From assembly GCF_900116175.1 (NCBI RefSeq), contig NZ_FPCH01000003.1, positions 868,001 to 932,000 on the forward strand: a stretch of 64,000 nt of DNA, written 5' to 3'. Below, one piece after another: positions 41,435 to 49,815 of this stretch. Below the pieces are notes generated by a model, which saw nothing but the letters and a program-made list of their open reading frames with translations, was not told where the DNA came from and made no database searches. The position numbers and the translations under genes were made by a program. This DNA comes from Hyphomicrobium facile. GTDB taxonomy: Bacteria > Pseudomonadota > Alphaproteobacteria > Rhizobiales > Hyphomicrobiaceae. Numbering within the stretch: position 1 is the stretch's first letter; the number at the start of each line of letters is the position of its first letter.

Positions 41435-42103
41435 CTACGACGGCTGAATTTCAAATCTCGCGTCGTTGATGGTGACGAGACCGGCACTCACAGCAAGCCA
41501 GACAAGATGCGCATCGTTTTGCGCTCCGATCTTGCCTTTGATTGCGTAGTGATGGTTGCGCACTGTTTTCGTGCTGAGATTGAGCATCTCTGCGATGGCT
41601 TCGCTCGTCAGCCCTGAGGCCAGAAGCCGAAGAATTTCGGTTTCGCGAGGGCCAAGCTGGTCGATAACGCGCTCGGGTCCCGCAAGGCGATCGGCTGCGA
41701 TCGCTCGCGAAATGTCTTCGCTCAAGAAGCGGCCGCCAGCCGCGACGGCCTTCACGGCCTTCACCAATTCTCCCGGCGCGCTGCTCTTCGTTACGTAGCC
41801 GGAAGCGCCGGCTTCGAAAGCCTTAAGGGCGAATGCGACGCCCAAGTGCATCGTGAAGATCAGGATCTTGGCGTCTTTGTCCCACTGGCGAATGTGGCGC
41901 ACGCCTTCGAGACCGCTTGCGCCCGGCAGCGTGAGGTCCATGACAACGACGTCCGGCCGGTGTTCCTTATAGGCGCGATAAGCTTGCTCGGCGTCATCGG
42001 CCTCAGCGCAAACGTGAAGCCCATCCTGGCGTTCGAGCAGCCGATGGTAGCCTTCGCGGACGATCGGGTGATCGTCCACGAGAAGGATCGTGACCGCACT
42101 CAT
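41435..42103 (-). CDS. NarL-family response regulator partner of the MoxY-like kinase
   Basis: The 222-residue regulator has a receiver domain (ILLVDDHPIVREGYHRLLE; Asp56 in VVVMDLTLPGASG; Lys in GYVTKSS) and a C-terminal LuxR helix-turn-helix (LGPRETEILRLLASGLTSEA, KTVRNHHYAIKGKIGAQ). Its ATG overlaps the kinase stop by four bases. MoxX/FlhR regulators of methylotrophs, which control methanol or formaldehyde oxidation, have this architecture and pairing, but so do many NarL-type systems; no methanol dehydrogenase gene lies in the window. Confidence 0.9.
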   Translation of the reverse strand: MSAVTILLVDDHPIVREGYHRLLERQDGLHVCAEADDAEQAYRAYKEHRPDVVVMDLTLPGASGLEGVRHIRQWDKDAKILIFTMHLGVAFALKAFEAGASGYVTKSSAPGELVKAVKAVAAGGRFLSEDISRAIAADRLAGPERVIDQLGPRETEILRLLASGLTSEAIAEMLNLSTKTVRNHHYAIKGKIGAQNDAHLVWLAVSAGLVTINDARFEIQPS

Positions 42104-43500
42104 GCGGTCGCCTCACCGAACGCCAGGCCATTGGGAGGCCCGAGCACCGGAATGATGGCTGCTACGCGTATTCCCTTCGCGGCTTTGGCGATGTGCAGGC
42201 TGCCGCCAAGCGCCGCTATGCGCTCGCGCATTCCGAGAATGCCATGCCCATTGCCGCGGCTGATGTTGGTGGCGTCGCCGCCGCCGTCGTCTTCCACGGT
42301 CAGGCTGATCGTGTCGCGTGCGGCGCCGACATGCTCCACCCTCAGCCGTACCTCCGTCGGCGACCCATGCTTCATCGCATTGGTCAGGCACTCCTGAGCG
42401 ACGCGGTAAATGTCGATCGCTACCTGCTTGGGCAGCGCAGTCATCTTGCCGATGACGTTCAGGCGGACAACGGCCCGGGACGCGGACTGCGTGTTGTGGT
42501 CCGATACAAGCTGGCGAAGGCTGGCTTCGAGCCCGATCTCATCGATATTCTGTGAACGCAGACGCACGAGCGCGCCCCGAAGATTTTCCATCATGCGCTG
42601 TTGGGCTCGGGTGATGGCGCGCGCATCTTCGACGAGATCCTGGCGGTCGGACGGGGCTCCCGCTTCGATGCTGGCCGCAAGGGCGGCCGTTGCCGTCAAG
42701 CACTGGCCGAACTCGTCGTGGAGGTCACGTGCGAGCGCGCGACGCTCTTCCTCCTGGACTTGAAACAGCCGTGTCGTCAGTGCTGTGCGCGCCGAGTTCG
42801 TGCGCTCGAGCTCTTCGGACAGGTCGTTGACGGCACGGGCGATCAGATTGAATTCGGTCGTACGGAACCGCGGCAGCCGCCACCCGAGGTCGCCTTGCTG
42901 CAATTTTCGCAATCCCTCGATGATGGTTCGCGCCGGGATCAATGCATGCCCGATCATTAGCGTCGAGAGGATGGTTATTGCTGCCGCCATCGCAACAGCG
43001 ACGGCAACGACGATCGAGACTTGATGCCAGGAGAGGCGCAGCGCGGCTTCCGGCTGAGCGGCGGACAGGACGTATCCCGCGTCCTTGTCGCGGACGGAAA
43101 GATAGCGCTTTTGCTCGATCTGCGGACCGAAGAGGAAATCATACGTTGCCGCGAACCAGGCAGGGGCGGGTTCGCCGAGCGCTTCGATTTGACTGCAGAG
43201 TTGACGAGGATCGACGCCGGGCGGTTTGACCGTCACACAAATTCCCGGCGAAACGATGCTTGCTGTGGCCAACGTTTCCCACTCGGGCATCGGCAGCAGC
43301 GTCTCCCTGCTTACGCCGTTGCGCCATACAAGTTTTTGCCAGTAGAGCCCTGTGAGACGCTGGCTGACGCGGTCCGCGGTCGCCGTTGTTTGGGCGTCGA
43401 TCGACCGATGGGCATCGATCATAACCCAACCGATTGCGCCAGCCAGGCACAACAGCACAACGGCCAAAAGGCGTCCTACGAGGCGGACCATCAAACTCAC
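42100..43500 (-). CDS. Sensor histidine kinase, LapD/MoxY N-terminal type
   Basis: A 466-residue kinase: membrane helix 7-28, a periplasmic domain (30-158) of the LapD/MoxY type with the stretch MIDAHRSIDAQTTATADRVSQ, second helix about 160-185, HAMP (PARTIIEGLRKLQQGDLGW), HisKA_3 with His261 in RALARDLHDEFGQ, and an ATPase domain (DDGGG, GNGHGILGMRERIAALGG). It is the class that phosphorylates NarL-type regulators; the gene for one follows with a four-base overlap. In methylotrophs MoxY/FlhS-type kinases regulate C1 oxidation, so a similar role is possible. It is divergent from the TolQ-like operon. Confidence 0.9.
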   Translation of the reverse strand: MSLMVRLVGRLLAVVLLCLAGAIGWVMIDAHRSIDAQTTATADRVSQRLTGLYWQKLVWRNGVSRETLLPMPEWETLATASIVSPGICVTVKPPGVDPRQLCSQIEALGEPAPAWFAATYDFLFGPQIEQKRYLSVRDKDAGYVLSAAQPEAALRLSWHQVSIVVAVAVAMAAAITILSTLMIGHALIPARTIIEGLRKLQQGDLGWRLPRFRTTEFNLIARAVNDLSEELERTNSARTALTTRLFQVQEEERRALARDLHDEFGQCLTATAALAASIEAGAPSDRQDLVEDARAITRAQQRMMENLRGALVRLRSQNIDEIGLEASLRQLVSDHNTQSASRAVVRLNVIGKMTALPKQVAIDIYRVAQECLTNAMKHGSPTEVRLRVEHVGAARDTISLTVEDDGGGDATNISRGNGHGILGMRERIAALGGSLHIAKAAKGIRVAAIIPVLGPPNGLAFGEATA

Positions 43501-43607
43501 GGCTTAGCTCCCCATGTTCTGCGCCGGATGATTTGGCACCGACAACAGCCCTATTGGCAATAGCCTAACCCATTGTCGGGCATTTTGCCCAACGTCTTGC
43601 GTGGCCT

Positions 43608-44483
43608 GTGCCCTTTTCCAAAACGTCGTATTGGCCTCAGTTCTCGACCTCGGATGGGGCTTTAACCGGCGTGGGAAATGTGAACTTGGAATATCGTGGG
43701 GAATTTCGAAAGATTCTTGGGGGCGACCCTCGGACTGAGACGCCGGCATTGCTGCGCCGCACGCCGCTGCTGCACTGGATGATCTTCACTGGTGTGACCC
43801 TGTTTGCAGCGGTTCTGCTCTGGCACTTCGGCCTGATCCAGCAGATGGTCGTCAGCGACCGCACGCACATCTCTTCGTTGATCGGGGTGCTCTATATCGG
43901 GGCGTCCTTGCACTGCCTCTGGCGGACCATCATCATCTCCCGCGAAGACGATGCGGCCCGGCGAGCAGGACAACTGGTGGCGGCAGACAGCCGCCTTCTC
44001 GCTTTTCACGAGAGCGCAGCGGGCGTCGCCAATGAACTCCCGAAGGGCCTCGTCACGGCGCATATTCGCAATCTGGCGACGAAGGCCGGTCTGCAGGGAG
44101 GCGGTCGCCTCGATCAGACGCTCCTTCTGCGGGGGCTGGCGGGGCAGTTGCGGGGATCCAACCACTTCGGCTCGTTCGCAAGCGACACGCTGATGAAGCT
44201 CGGACTGCTCGGAACGATCGTCGGCTTCATCATGATGTTGGCGCCCATCGCCGGACTCGATGCTGAAAATCGCGTGGCGCTCAAGTCATCCATGACGCTC
44301 ATGGGCGACGGCATGGCGGTCGCCATGTACACCACGCTTGCGGGTCTCGTCGGGTCGATCCTGATCAAAATTCAGTACTACATGCTCGATGACGCCACGA
44401 ACCGGCTCTTCAATCACGCAGTCGGTATGACCGAGGTTCATGTCGTCTCGGCCCTCGAACGGCAATCGGCGGGAAGCAAATGA
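43608..44483 (+). CDS. MotA/TolQ/ExbB-family proton-channel protein
   Basis: The 291-residue protein has four membrane segments (about 54-77, 87-105, 195-216 and 232-254) with a large cytoplasmic domain between the second and third. The last two carry the family signature: LGLLGTIVGFIMMLAPIAGL with Thr203 and GDGMAVAMYTTLAGLVGSIL with Thr242/Thr243, equal to the pore-lining threonines of TolQ/ExbB. Such proteins form pentamers that use the proton gradient for mechanical work on a partner with one membrane helix. The start is uncertain: GTG 43608 or GTG 43671. It overlaps the next gene by four bases, and no tolA, tolB or tonB gene is present. Confidence 0.88.
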   Translation: MPFSKTSYWPQFSTSDGALTGVGNVNLEYRGEFRKILGGDPRTETPALLRRTPLLHWMIFTGVTLFAAVLLWHFGLIQQMVVSDRTHISSLIGVLYIGASLHCLWRTIIISREDDAARRAGQLVAADSRLLAFHESAAGVANELPKGLVTAHIRNLATKAGLQGGGRLDQTLLLRGLAGQLRGSNHFGSFASDTLMKLGLLGTIVGFIMMLAPIAGLDAENRVALKSSMTLMGDGMAVAMYTTLAGLVGSILIKIQYYMLDDATNRLFNHAVGMTEVHVVSALERQSAGSK

Positions 44484-45145
44484 TCGACGAGTTTGATCTC
44501 GCTTCGCGCGACGAGCCGTTCGATCCGTTCGGCGTGATGCTGTTCAAGGCGCTTCAGGTCATCGCCTTTCTGTTCTTCATCACGCTTCTGATGGTGGCGC
44601 CGGACGCGAAGAGCGGCAAGGTCGACACCAAGGCCGAATTTCTCATCACCATTTCGTGGCCGGATAACCATCCAGACGACGTCGATCTCTTCGTGCAAGA
44701 CCCGCTCGGAAACATCGCTTTCTATCGCCGGCGCGAGGCGGGATTCCTGGTTCTCGACCGCGACGATCGCGGCGGCGCGAACGATTTCATCCTTGTCGGA
44801 GACACCAAGGTCAATTCGCCGATCCGGCAGGAAATCGTGAGCATTCGCGGCATCGTTCAGGGCGAATACACGGTGAATGTCTACCACTTCACGGCGACCT
44901 CCGGAAAACCCGTTCCGGTCTCGGTGAAGGTCGAGAGGCTCAATCCCACAGTGCAGGTCGTGCACTATGACACGATCGAGCTCAACGATAGCGGCGAAGA
45001 AAAAACGGCCGTTCGCTTCACGATGGATAAAGAAGGCCAAGTTACGAAGGTCAATCGCGAGCAGAAGTCGCTGTTGCGCCAGCTCGCCTCTTTCAATGGC
45101 ACGGTGTGGACCGGCATGGGCATGGACAAGGGCGACGGCAAATGA
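44480..45145 (+). CDS. Single-span membrane protein in ExbD/TolR position
   Basis: The 221-residue product has one N-terminal membrane helix (about residues 19-41, VMLFKALQVIAFLFFITLLM) and a periplasmic beta-rich domain (FLITISWPDNHPDDVDLFVQ, GEYTVNVYHFTATSG, PVSVKVERLNP). Topology and position match TolR/ExbD, but the periplasmic part is of a different, unrecognised type, and the helix lacks a clear counterpart of the essential membrane Asp of ExbD: the stretch is FDPFGVMLFKA. A Lys is in the helix. The beta domain looks like one binding extracellular ligand or peptidoglycan, but that is a guess. It overlaps both neighbours by four bases. Confidence 0.7.
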   Translation: MIDEFDLASRDEPFDPFGVMLFKALQVIAFLFFITLLMVAPDAKSGKVDTKAEFLITISWPDNHPDDVDLFVQDPLGNIAFYRRREAGFLVLDRDDRGGANDFILVGDTKVNSPIRQEIVSIRGIVQGEYTVNVYHFTATSGKPVPVSVKVERLNPTVQVVHYDTIELNDSGEEKTAVRFTMDKEGQVTKVNREQKSLLRQLASFNGTVWTGMGMDKGDGK

Positions 45146-45741
45146 GCCTGCAGAGCGAAATTCTTGGCCTCACCATTGCGTATGCGGCGCTCGGCGTTCT
45201 GCTGTTGATCGTGCTGGCGCGAACCAATCTGCCGGTGCGCGCCAAAGCAGGCGCGATCGTTGCGACGAGCGCTCTGTACATCGTCGTCTTCTTCAAACTG
45301 CAAGGACTTCTCGGTTGGTCGGCCTACGAAGCCATGCCGCCGAAATTTGAACTGCTGTGGGCGCGGGTCGTCGAAAGCAATATCGTCAACAACGAACCCG
45401 GCTCCATTCATCTTTGGGTCGAGGAACTGGACGAAAAAAATCGGCCGAGCCAGGTACCGCGCGCGTTCGTACTCCCCTATTCGGCGGCGCTCGCGCAAAA
45501 AGTCGAAGCAGCCAAAAACGAGCTCAAGCTCGGTCACCACCTCTGGGGCAAACCTAAGGATTTCGGCTCCGGAGACGGAGACGACGATCCTCACGGCGCG
45601 GAGGTTCGCATAGGCGGCGGTATCGGTGGAGATCCACCCGGCGGCGGACTTCTCGATACAAAGTTTCTCAGCGGGGGCGGCCCTTCTTTCGAATTCTTGC
45701 CTTTGCCTCCGCCGACTTTGCCGCCCAAGGATGATCCATGA
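45142..45741 (+). CDS. Third membrane protein of the TolQ-like operon
   Basis: The 199-residue product has two membrane helices at the N-terminus (about 8-27 and 35-55), a domain of about 100 residues (PPKFELLWARVVE, GSIHLWVEELDEKNRPSQV) and a Gly/Pro/Asp-rich disordered tail (GGGIGGDPPGGG, PPPTLPPKDDP). No family is recognised. Its ATG at 45142 overlaps the stop of the previous gene (ATGA), so the three genes are translationally coupled. It presumably is a component of the same energised envelope complex, with the tail reaching other envelope parts. Confidence 0.7.
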   Translation: MSLQSEILGLTIAYAALGVLLLIVLARTNLPVRAKAGAIVATSALYIVVFFKLQGLLGWSAYEAMPPKFELLWARVVESNIVNNEPGSIHLWVEELDEKNRPSQVPRAFVLPYSAALAQKVEAAKNELKLGHHLWGKPKDFGSGDGDDDPHGAEVRIGGGIGGDPPGGGLLDTKFLSGGGPSFEFLPLPPPTLPPKDDP

Positions 45742-45816
45742 TGCCTGAGGCTGCATCAGCTGCAGCTTTCACAATGAAGAAGTGCGCATAAAAATAACAA
45801 TGAGGGGATGCTCGCA

Positions 45817-46053
45817 GTGTCCGACGACGGCAATACCAATCCCAGCAGACATGCGCCATGGATCATAGGATGGTTCATTCTCGATGCGATCGTCGCGCTC
45901 GCTCCACCGATTTATTGGGCTGTTGACGGCAACAGAACCGCGATCCTCGGCCTGCCGGCCGTCGTGACCTACTTCGTTGCCGTAGCCGTCTTCATAACGG
46001 CGAGCATCGTTGTGGCTTATGTGGCCGAAGCCCGCTCAGGGGAGGCCGGCTGA
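45817..46053 (+). CDS. DUF3311-type small membrane subunit of a symporter
   Basis: A 78-residue protein with two membrane helices (about 17-34 and 46-68). It lies one base before the sodium:solute symporter gene, overlapping its start (TGATG). Small two-helix proteins of this type (DUF3311) regularly precede SSS-family transporters of pantothenate/monocarboxylate type and probably assist them. GTG 45817 is preferred because AGGGG lies nine bases upstream; ATG 45808 sits too close to that site. Confidence 0.75.
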   Translation: MSDDGNTNPSRHAPWIIGWFILDAIVALAPPIYWAVDGNRTAILGLPAVVTYFVAVAVFITASIVVAYVAEARSGEAG

Positions 46054-47561
46054 TGCTCATCACATTCGGCGCCATCGCAATATTCTTTGCGGTCATTATC
46101 GTCGTTCTGCAGCTCAGCGGGATCAAGGATCGTGATTTCACAGATTACGCTGTGGGCGGGCGCTCTTTCGGCGCGCGCTATCAGGCGATGTCGTTCCTCA
46201 ACACGTGGTATCCGGGTGCGATGTTCACGGCGTTCGGCGGCATGGCCGCGGGCGCGGGCGTGATCTCGTTCTACGTTCTTTCCTACAGTCTGCTCACCGT
46301 CGTCCTCATGTACTTGATGGCGAAGCCCGTATGGATTTGGGGGAAGACTTTCAATCTTCGCACGCAGCCCGATCTTCTGGCGTTGCGTTTCGGCTCGCGT
46401 CATATCCGGACGATCGCGGCCGTGGTTGGCATCATTTCCGGCGTGCCCTGGCTCGTGCTCGGCATGCAGGCGCTCGGTACGCTTTTCCAGCATATGTCGC
46501 TCGGGACGCTGTCGTTTGCCGAGGCCGTCATGCTTGGCGTGGCCGTCATCGCGCTCCGGCAGGTGTGGACGGTGCGCATGGGAATGCGCGGCGTCGTGAT
46601 CTCCGATATGGCGCAGGGCATCGTCGCCTACATCGTCGGTAGCGCGGTGCTGATCGGCCTTATCGTGTGGATGGTCATTGCACGCGGCATCACGTTCGAC
46701 GCGCTCGATCAGAAGATGTTCGCCATACCGTCCATCGGTTCGACAGAGGGCCCGCTATATCTCTTCAGCCTGATCCTGACGGGCGCGATCGGCGGATGGT
46801 GCTGGCCGTATATCTTCGTCCGGCTCTTCACCGCCGATGGTGTGGAAAGCCTGAAAAAATCCGCCGCACTCGCTGTTCCGCTGTCGCTCGTCTTCGGCGT
46901 TGCGCTGCTGATATTCGGAATGCTGGGATCGCAAATTCCGGGAGTCGCGGCGCATCCCAACGACGTATGGTTCATCGTCAGCAAGGAAGCCGGAGGGCTT
47001 TGGCTGCTCGGACTCGCGGGCGTGATCGTGCTCGCGGCTTCCATGGGGCACACGGACGGCAACATCCAAGCGACGGGCGCGCAGTTCGCCAACGATCTCG
47101 TCGGCAACTACTGGCAGCTCGGCGAGCGCGAGCTGATCGTCATCGCCAAACTCGGCATGCTCGCATTGACGATCCTGTCGTCGTGGCTCGCTTGTCTGGA
47201 GTTGCCAGCGCTCTTCTCGCTCGCCGTCCTTGCCTATCAGGGGATCATCCAACTTGCCGTTCCGCAGTTCCTCGGCATCTTCTGGAAGCGGGGCAACAAG
47301 TACGGTGCGATCGCCGGCATGGTCGCTGGGTTCATCGTTGCGGTCGTTCTTGAGCTTGGGTATCCGGGTTACCTGCCATGGGCATACGGGCTCACCTCGG
47401 GAGCCGTCGCGCTCGTCGTCAATCTGACGATATACGTCGCGATGGCCTACCTGCTTCCTCAATCTCAGGCCGAGCGACGGCGGGTCGAAGAGCTGTTCGA
47501 TTTGATCGAAGGGAAGCGTTCGGCTGCGTCGCTTTCGAAAGGCGTGCGAGAGCCGGCATGA
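46053..47561 (+). CDS. Sodium:solute symporter (SSS family)
   Basis: A 502-residue transporter with thirteen predicted helices and the SSS core: GGRSFGARYQAMSFLNTWYPG near the start, RTQPDLLALRFGSR, and AASMGHTDGNIQATGAQFANDL with the sodium-binding region. It resembles the pantothenate/monocarboxylate branch; PanF-like permeases pair with a DUF3311 protein as here. The substrate is most likely an organic acid, carried with sodium across the inner membrane, but this is family-based inference. It converges on DoxX with four bases between stops. Confidence 0.9.
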   Translation: MLITFGAIAIFFAVIIVVLQLSGIKDRDFTDYAVGGRSFGARYQAMSFLNTWYPGAMFTAFGGMAAGAGVISFYVLSYSLLTVVLMYLMAKPVWIWGKTFNLRTQPDLLALRFGSRHIRTIAAVVGIISGVPWLVLGMQALGTLFQHMSLGTLSFAEAVMLGVAVIALRQVWTVRMGMRGVVISDMAQGIVAYIVGSAVLIGLIVWMVIARGITFDALDQKMFAIPSIGSTEGPLYLFSLILTGAIGGWCWPYIFVRLFTADGVESLKKSAALAVPLSLVFGVALLIFGMLGSQIPGVAAHPNDVWFIVSKEAGGLWLLGLAGVIVLAASMGHTDGNIQATGAQFANDLVGNYWQLGERELIVIAKLGMLALTILSSWLACLELPALFSLAVLAYQGIIQLAVPQFLGIFWKRGNKYGAIAGMVAGFIVAVVLELGYPGYLPWAYGLTSGAVALVVNLTIYVAMAYLLPQSQAERRRVEELFDLIEGKRSAASLSKGVREPA

Positions 47562-47565
47562 GGTC

Positions 47566-48066
47566 CTAAAGTATTCCCGCTGCCCGGCCCGGCACGTCGA
47601 CGTCGACGTCGTCTCTCGCATTCGTTCGATATGCGTCGACGGAGATAGGGCCGGGTCCTCCCATTGCGAGCGCCGCCAGGCAGGCAAGATACAAAAGATC
47701 GCATTCGATGCCGGGCTGGCCGAACTGCGCTCCGGCAGGTGTTATCGCTTGCAGTCTGATCGAGCTAAAGCCGTACTGCCAGTGCACGGTGAACATGGCG
47801 ACGAGCAGAACGATCGCCATCGGGATGCTCGCCAAGCTGACGAACGCTCCGGCCAGAATCATCGCTCCGCCCAGAATTTCGACGGCAATCGTTGCTAACG
47901 ACATGACGTAGGGCAGCGGCACTCCGAGCGCATTCAGAATATCCGCGAAGTGCTCCGGGCCGCGTCCCAATTTGGCGAGGCCGTGCACCATGAAGCCATA
48001 ACCGACGATGAGGCGTAGCGGTATCGGCGCCCAGATCGCCGGGGCGTTCTTAAGGAAACTGATCAA
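47566..48066 (-). CDS. DoxX-family membrane protein
   Basis: The 166-residue protein has four membrane segments and the family pattern LRLIVGYGFMVHGLAKL and VEILGGAMILAGAFVS. DoxX relatives act with redox systems, for example thiosulfate:quinone oxidoreductase, or in membrane sulfur and thiol metabolism. It follows the molybdopterin oxidoreductase by 25 bases on the same strand, so a shared operon is likely. The start is a TTG at 48066 with AGCGGAG upstream; no nearby ATG. Confidence 0.88.
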   Translation of the reverse strand: MISFLKNAPAIWAPIPLRLIVGYGFMVHGLAKLGRGPEHFADILNALGVPLPYVMSLATIAVEILGGAMILAGAFVSLASIPMAIVLLVAMFTVHWQYGFSSIRLQAITPAGAQFGQPGIECDLLYLACLAALAMGGPGPISVDAYRTNARDDVDVDVPGRAAGIL

Positions 48067-48091
48067 AGCGAACTCCGCTCATGGCCGGTTG

Positions 48092-48880
48092 TTAGATGCC
48101 CGCGTACCAATCGTATCCGAGGTCTTCCCAGAACCCGCCCTTGCCGCGGCCCATATGGGCGAAGCTATCTACGAGTTCGATGGTGTGAACATACTTGGGC
48201 TGCTTGTAGCCGAGCGCGCGCTCGATGCGGACGCGGATCGGTGCGCCGTTGGCGACAGGCAGACTTTCGCCGTTCAGCCCGTACGCCAAGATCGTCTGCG
48301 GATGGCGTGCGTCGACGAGATCGCAGCTCTCGTAGTAAGGGACCGCACCGGCGTTGTCGTCGTACTTGTCATAGCAATGAAAGACGACGAAGCGCGCATT
48401 CGGCTTCAAGCCGACTTCGTCAAGAATGCGAGAGAGCGGCGTACCGGTCCATTTGGCAATGCAACTCCATCCCTCGACGCAATCGTGCCGGGTGATTTGA
48501 GTTCGCGACGGCATGTTCCGCAGCTCGCTTAGCGAATAATTTCGCGGCCGCTCGACGAGTCCGGTTACCGAGAGGCGGTAATCGGCAAACCCGTTGTCCT
48601 TGAGCGTCAAATACTCGTTCGTTTGCGGATCGGTCGATCCGTTGGGGCGTTGGCCCTGGCGAATCTCGGTTTCGGAATATTCCGTTGCGAGCGCGCCATT
48701 GCGGATCAAAAGCCGCTGGGCGTGGTAGGTGAGATCGTTTGCCTTTTCGAGAACGGCCCGAGCGGCGCTATCGTTCTGGCTCAGGAAATCGAACGTATCG
48801 CAGCCACCGAGAACCAGCGATGAAGCCCCGGCGGCGCCCGTAACCAAGAGTTTGCGGCGGGTCAGCATGATCTTGCTCAT
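48092..48880 (-). CDS. YedY/MsrP- or sulfite-oxidase-type molybdopterin oxidoreductase, Tat lipoprotein
   Basis: The 262-residue enzyme starts with a Tat signal (LTRRKLLVTGAAGASSLVLG) directly followed by a lipobox (LGGC, Cys27), so it is predicted to be exported folded and anchored as lipoprotein. The molybdenum ligand Cys134 lies in RHDCVEGWSCIAKWTGTPLS, which resembles MsrP (YedY). Other family segments: VVFHCYDKYDD, LAYGLNGESLPVANGAPIRV and RALGYKQPKYVHTIEL. Family members repair oxidised methionine or oxidise sulfite. It overlaps the cytochrome b gene by four bases, the likely electron partner. Confidence 0.92.
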   Translation of the reverse strand: MSKIMLTRRKLLVTGAAGASSLVLGGCDTFDFLSQNDSAARAVLEKANDLTYHAQRLLIRNGALATEYSETEIRQGQRPNGSTDPQTNEYLTLKDNGFADYRLSVTGLVERPRNYSLSELRNMPSRTQITRHDCVEGWSCIAKWTGTPLSRILDEVGLKPNARFVVFHCYDKYDDNAGAVPYYESCDLVDARHPQTILAYGLNGESLPVANGAPIRVRIERALGYKQPKYVHTIELVDSFAHMGRGKGGFWEDLGYDWYAGI

Positions 48881-49725
48881 GGCTTTTCCTCTTCACTCGC
48901 GTTCTTGTCGGGGCTTGTGCGATACCACCCAGTTATCATCGAGCGCAGTTCGTTGAAGGGGCCCGCTAACAAAACCATCATCACGTGGACGACGAAAAAT
49001 AGGACGAGCAGGAACATCGCGAGGAAGTGGAGCGTGCGCGCCGTCTGGCGTCCGCCAAACACTTCGACCAGCCAGGGAAATCCCGCGTCGATGCCTGGGC
49101 TCATCGTCAGTCCGGTTGCGATGATCAACGGAAACAAGACGAAAAGAACGGCGCAGTAGCTCAGTTTCTGGAGGACGTTGTAGCTATTGCCGTGATGAAA
49201 GCGGAAGCGCACGTGGTCTCTGACGTCACTCGGAAAATTTTCCAGATCTCTGCGCGTCGGTGTGAGGTCGCGGCGCAGGTGGCCGTTGGCGAAACTCGCT
49301 GTCAGCCAAATGATCAGGGTGGCCACGAGCAGCCATGCAAAGAAGAAATGCACGACACGTCCCGTTGCGAGATCCCGATAAGAAGGAATTGTGAGCGCTG
49401 CCGGAATGCCGCGATAGCTCGGGTCGTCCGCGGAACCGCTGACGCCGAAGACACCGGTCGTGTTGAATTCGTGTCCGAGAATAGTCGTGCGTCCCTCGGC
49501 GCCATGAGGTGTGTCGACGGCGCGCATGCTCAGGACGGCATTATCGAATCCGAAGCCGCTCTGATTGCCTATGTAGAGCGTCGGATGCGCATTGAAGATC
49601 TGCAGCCCCGACAACAGCAGAAAGAACAAGCAAACGGCCCACGTCCAGTGAGTGAGCCGCGTTATGAGGGCCTGGCGGTAGATGAGCGGTCCTTGCGAGG
49701 CCGCGCTTTCATGAGCGATGGACAT
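48877..49725 (-). CDS. Cytochrome b (di-haem, hydrogenase/formate-dehydrogenase type)
   Basis: The 282-residue protein has four membrane helices with candidate haem ligands: His in TRLTHWTWAVC, GRVVHFFFAW, and TLHFLAMFLLVLFFVVHVMM. It is the membrane electron carrier of the molybdopterin oxidoreductase encoded next, with which it overlaps by four bases. A large loop (residues 60-125) is periplasmic. ATG 49725 is preferred because GGAGAG lies before it; the frame is open to 49776. It replaces the MsrQ type of partner, a notable difference from the standard MsrPQ pair. Confidence 0.88.
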   Translation of the reverse strand: MSIAHESAASQGPLIYRQALITRLTHWTWAVCLFFLLLSGLQIFNAHPTLYIGNQSGFGFDNAVLSMRAVDTPHGAEGRTTILGHEFNTTGVFGVSGSADDPSYRGIPAALTIPSYRDLATGRVVHFFFAWLLVATLIIWLTASFANGHLRRDLTPTRRDLENFPSDVRDHVRFRFHHGNSYNVLQKLSYCAVLFVLFPLIIATGLTMSPGIDAGFPWLVEVFGGRQTARTLHFLAMFLLVLFFVVHVMMVLLAGPFNELRSMITGWYRTSPDKNASEEEKP

Positions 49726-49815
49726 TTGCTCTCCGCATTTTATTAGGGCGGCCACGATCCGGGTTCCGCGCTTCACCCCGAGGAGGGAAGCGCGGAGCGG
49801 CTATTCTCCGGAACC

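Noticed and set aside
46755-47687. 310-residue open frame opposite the sodium:solute symporter
   Set aside because: Charged, low-complexity antisense product; the symporter frame carries all motifs.
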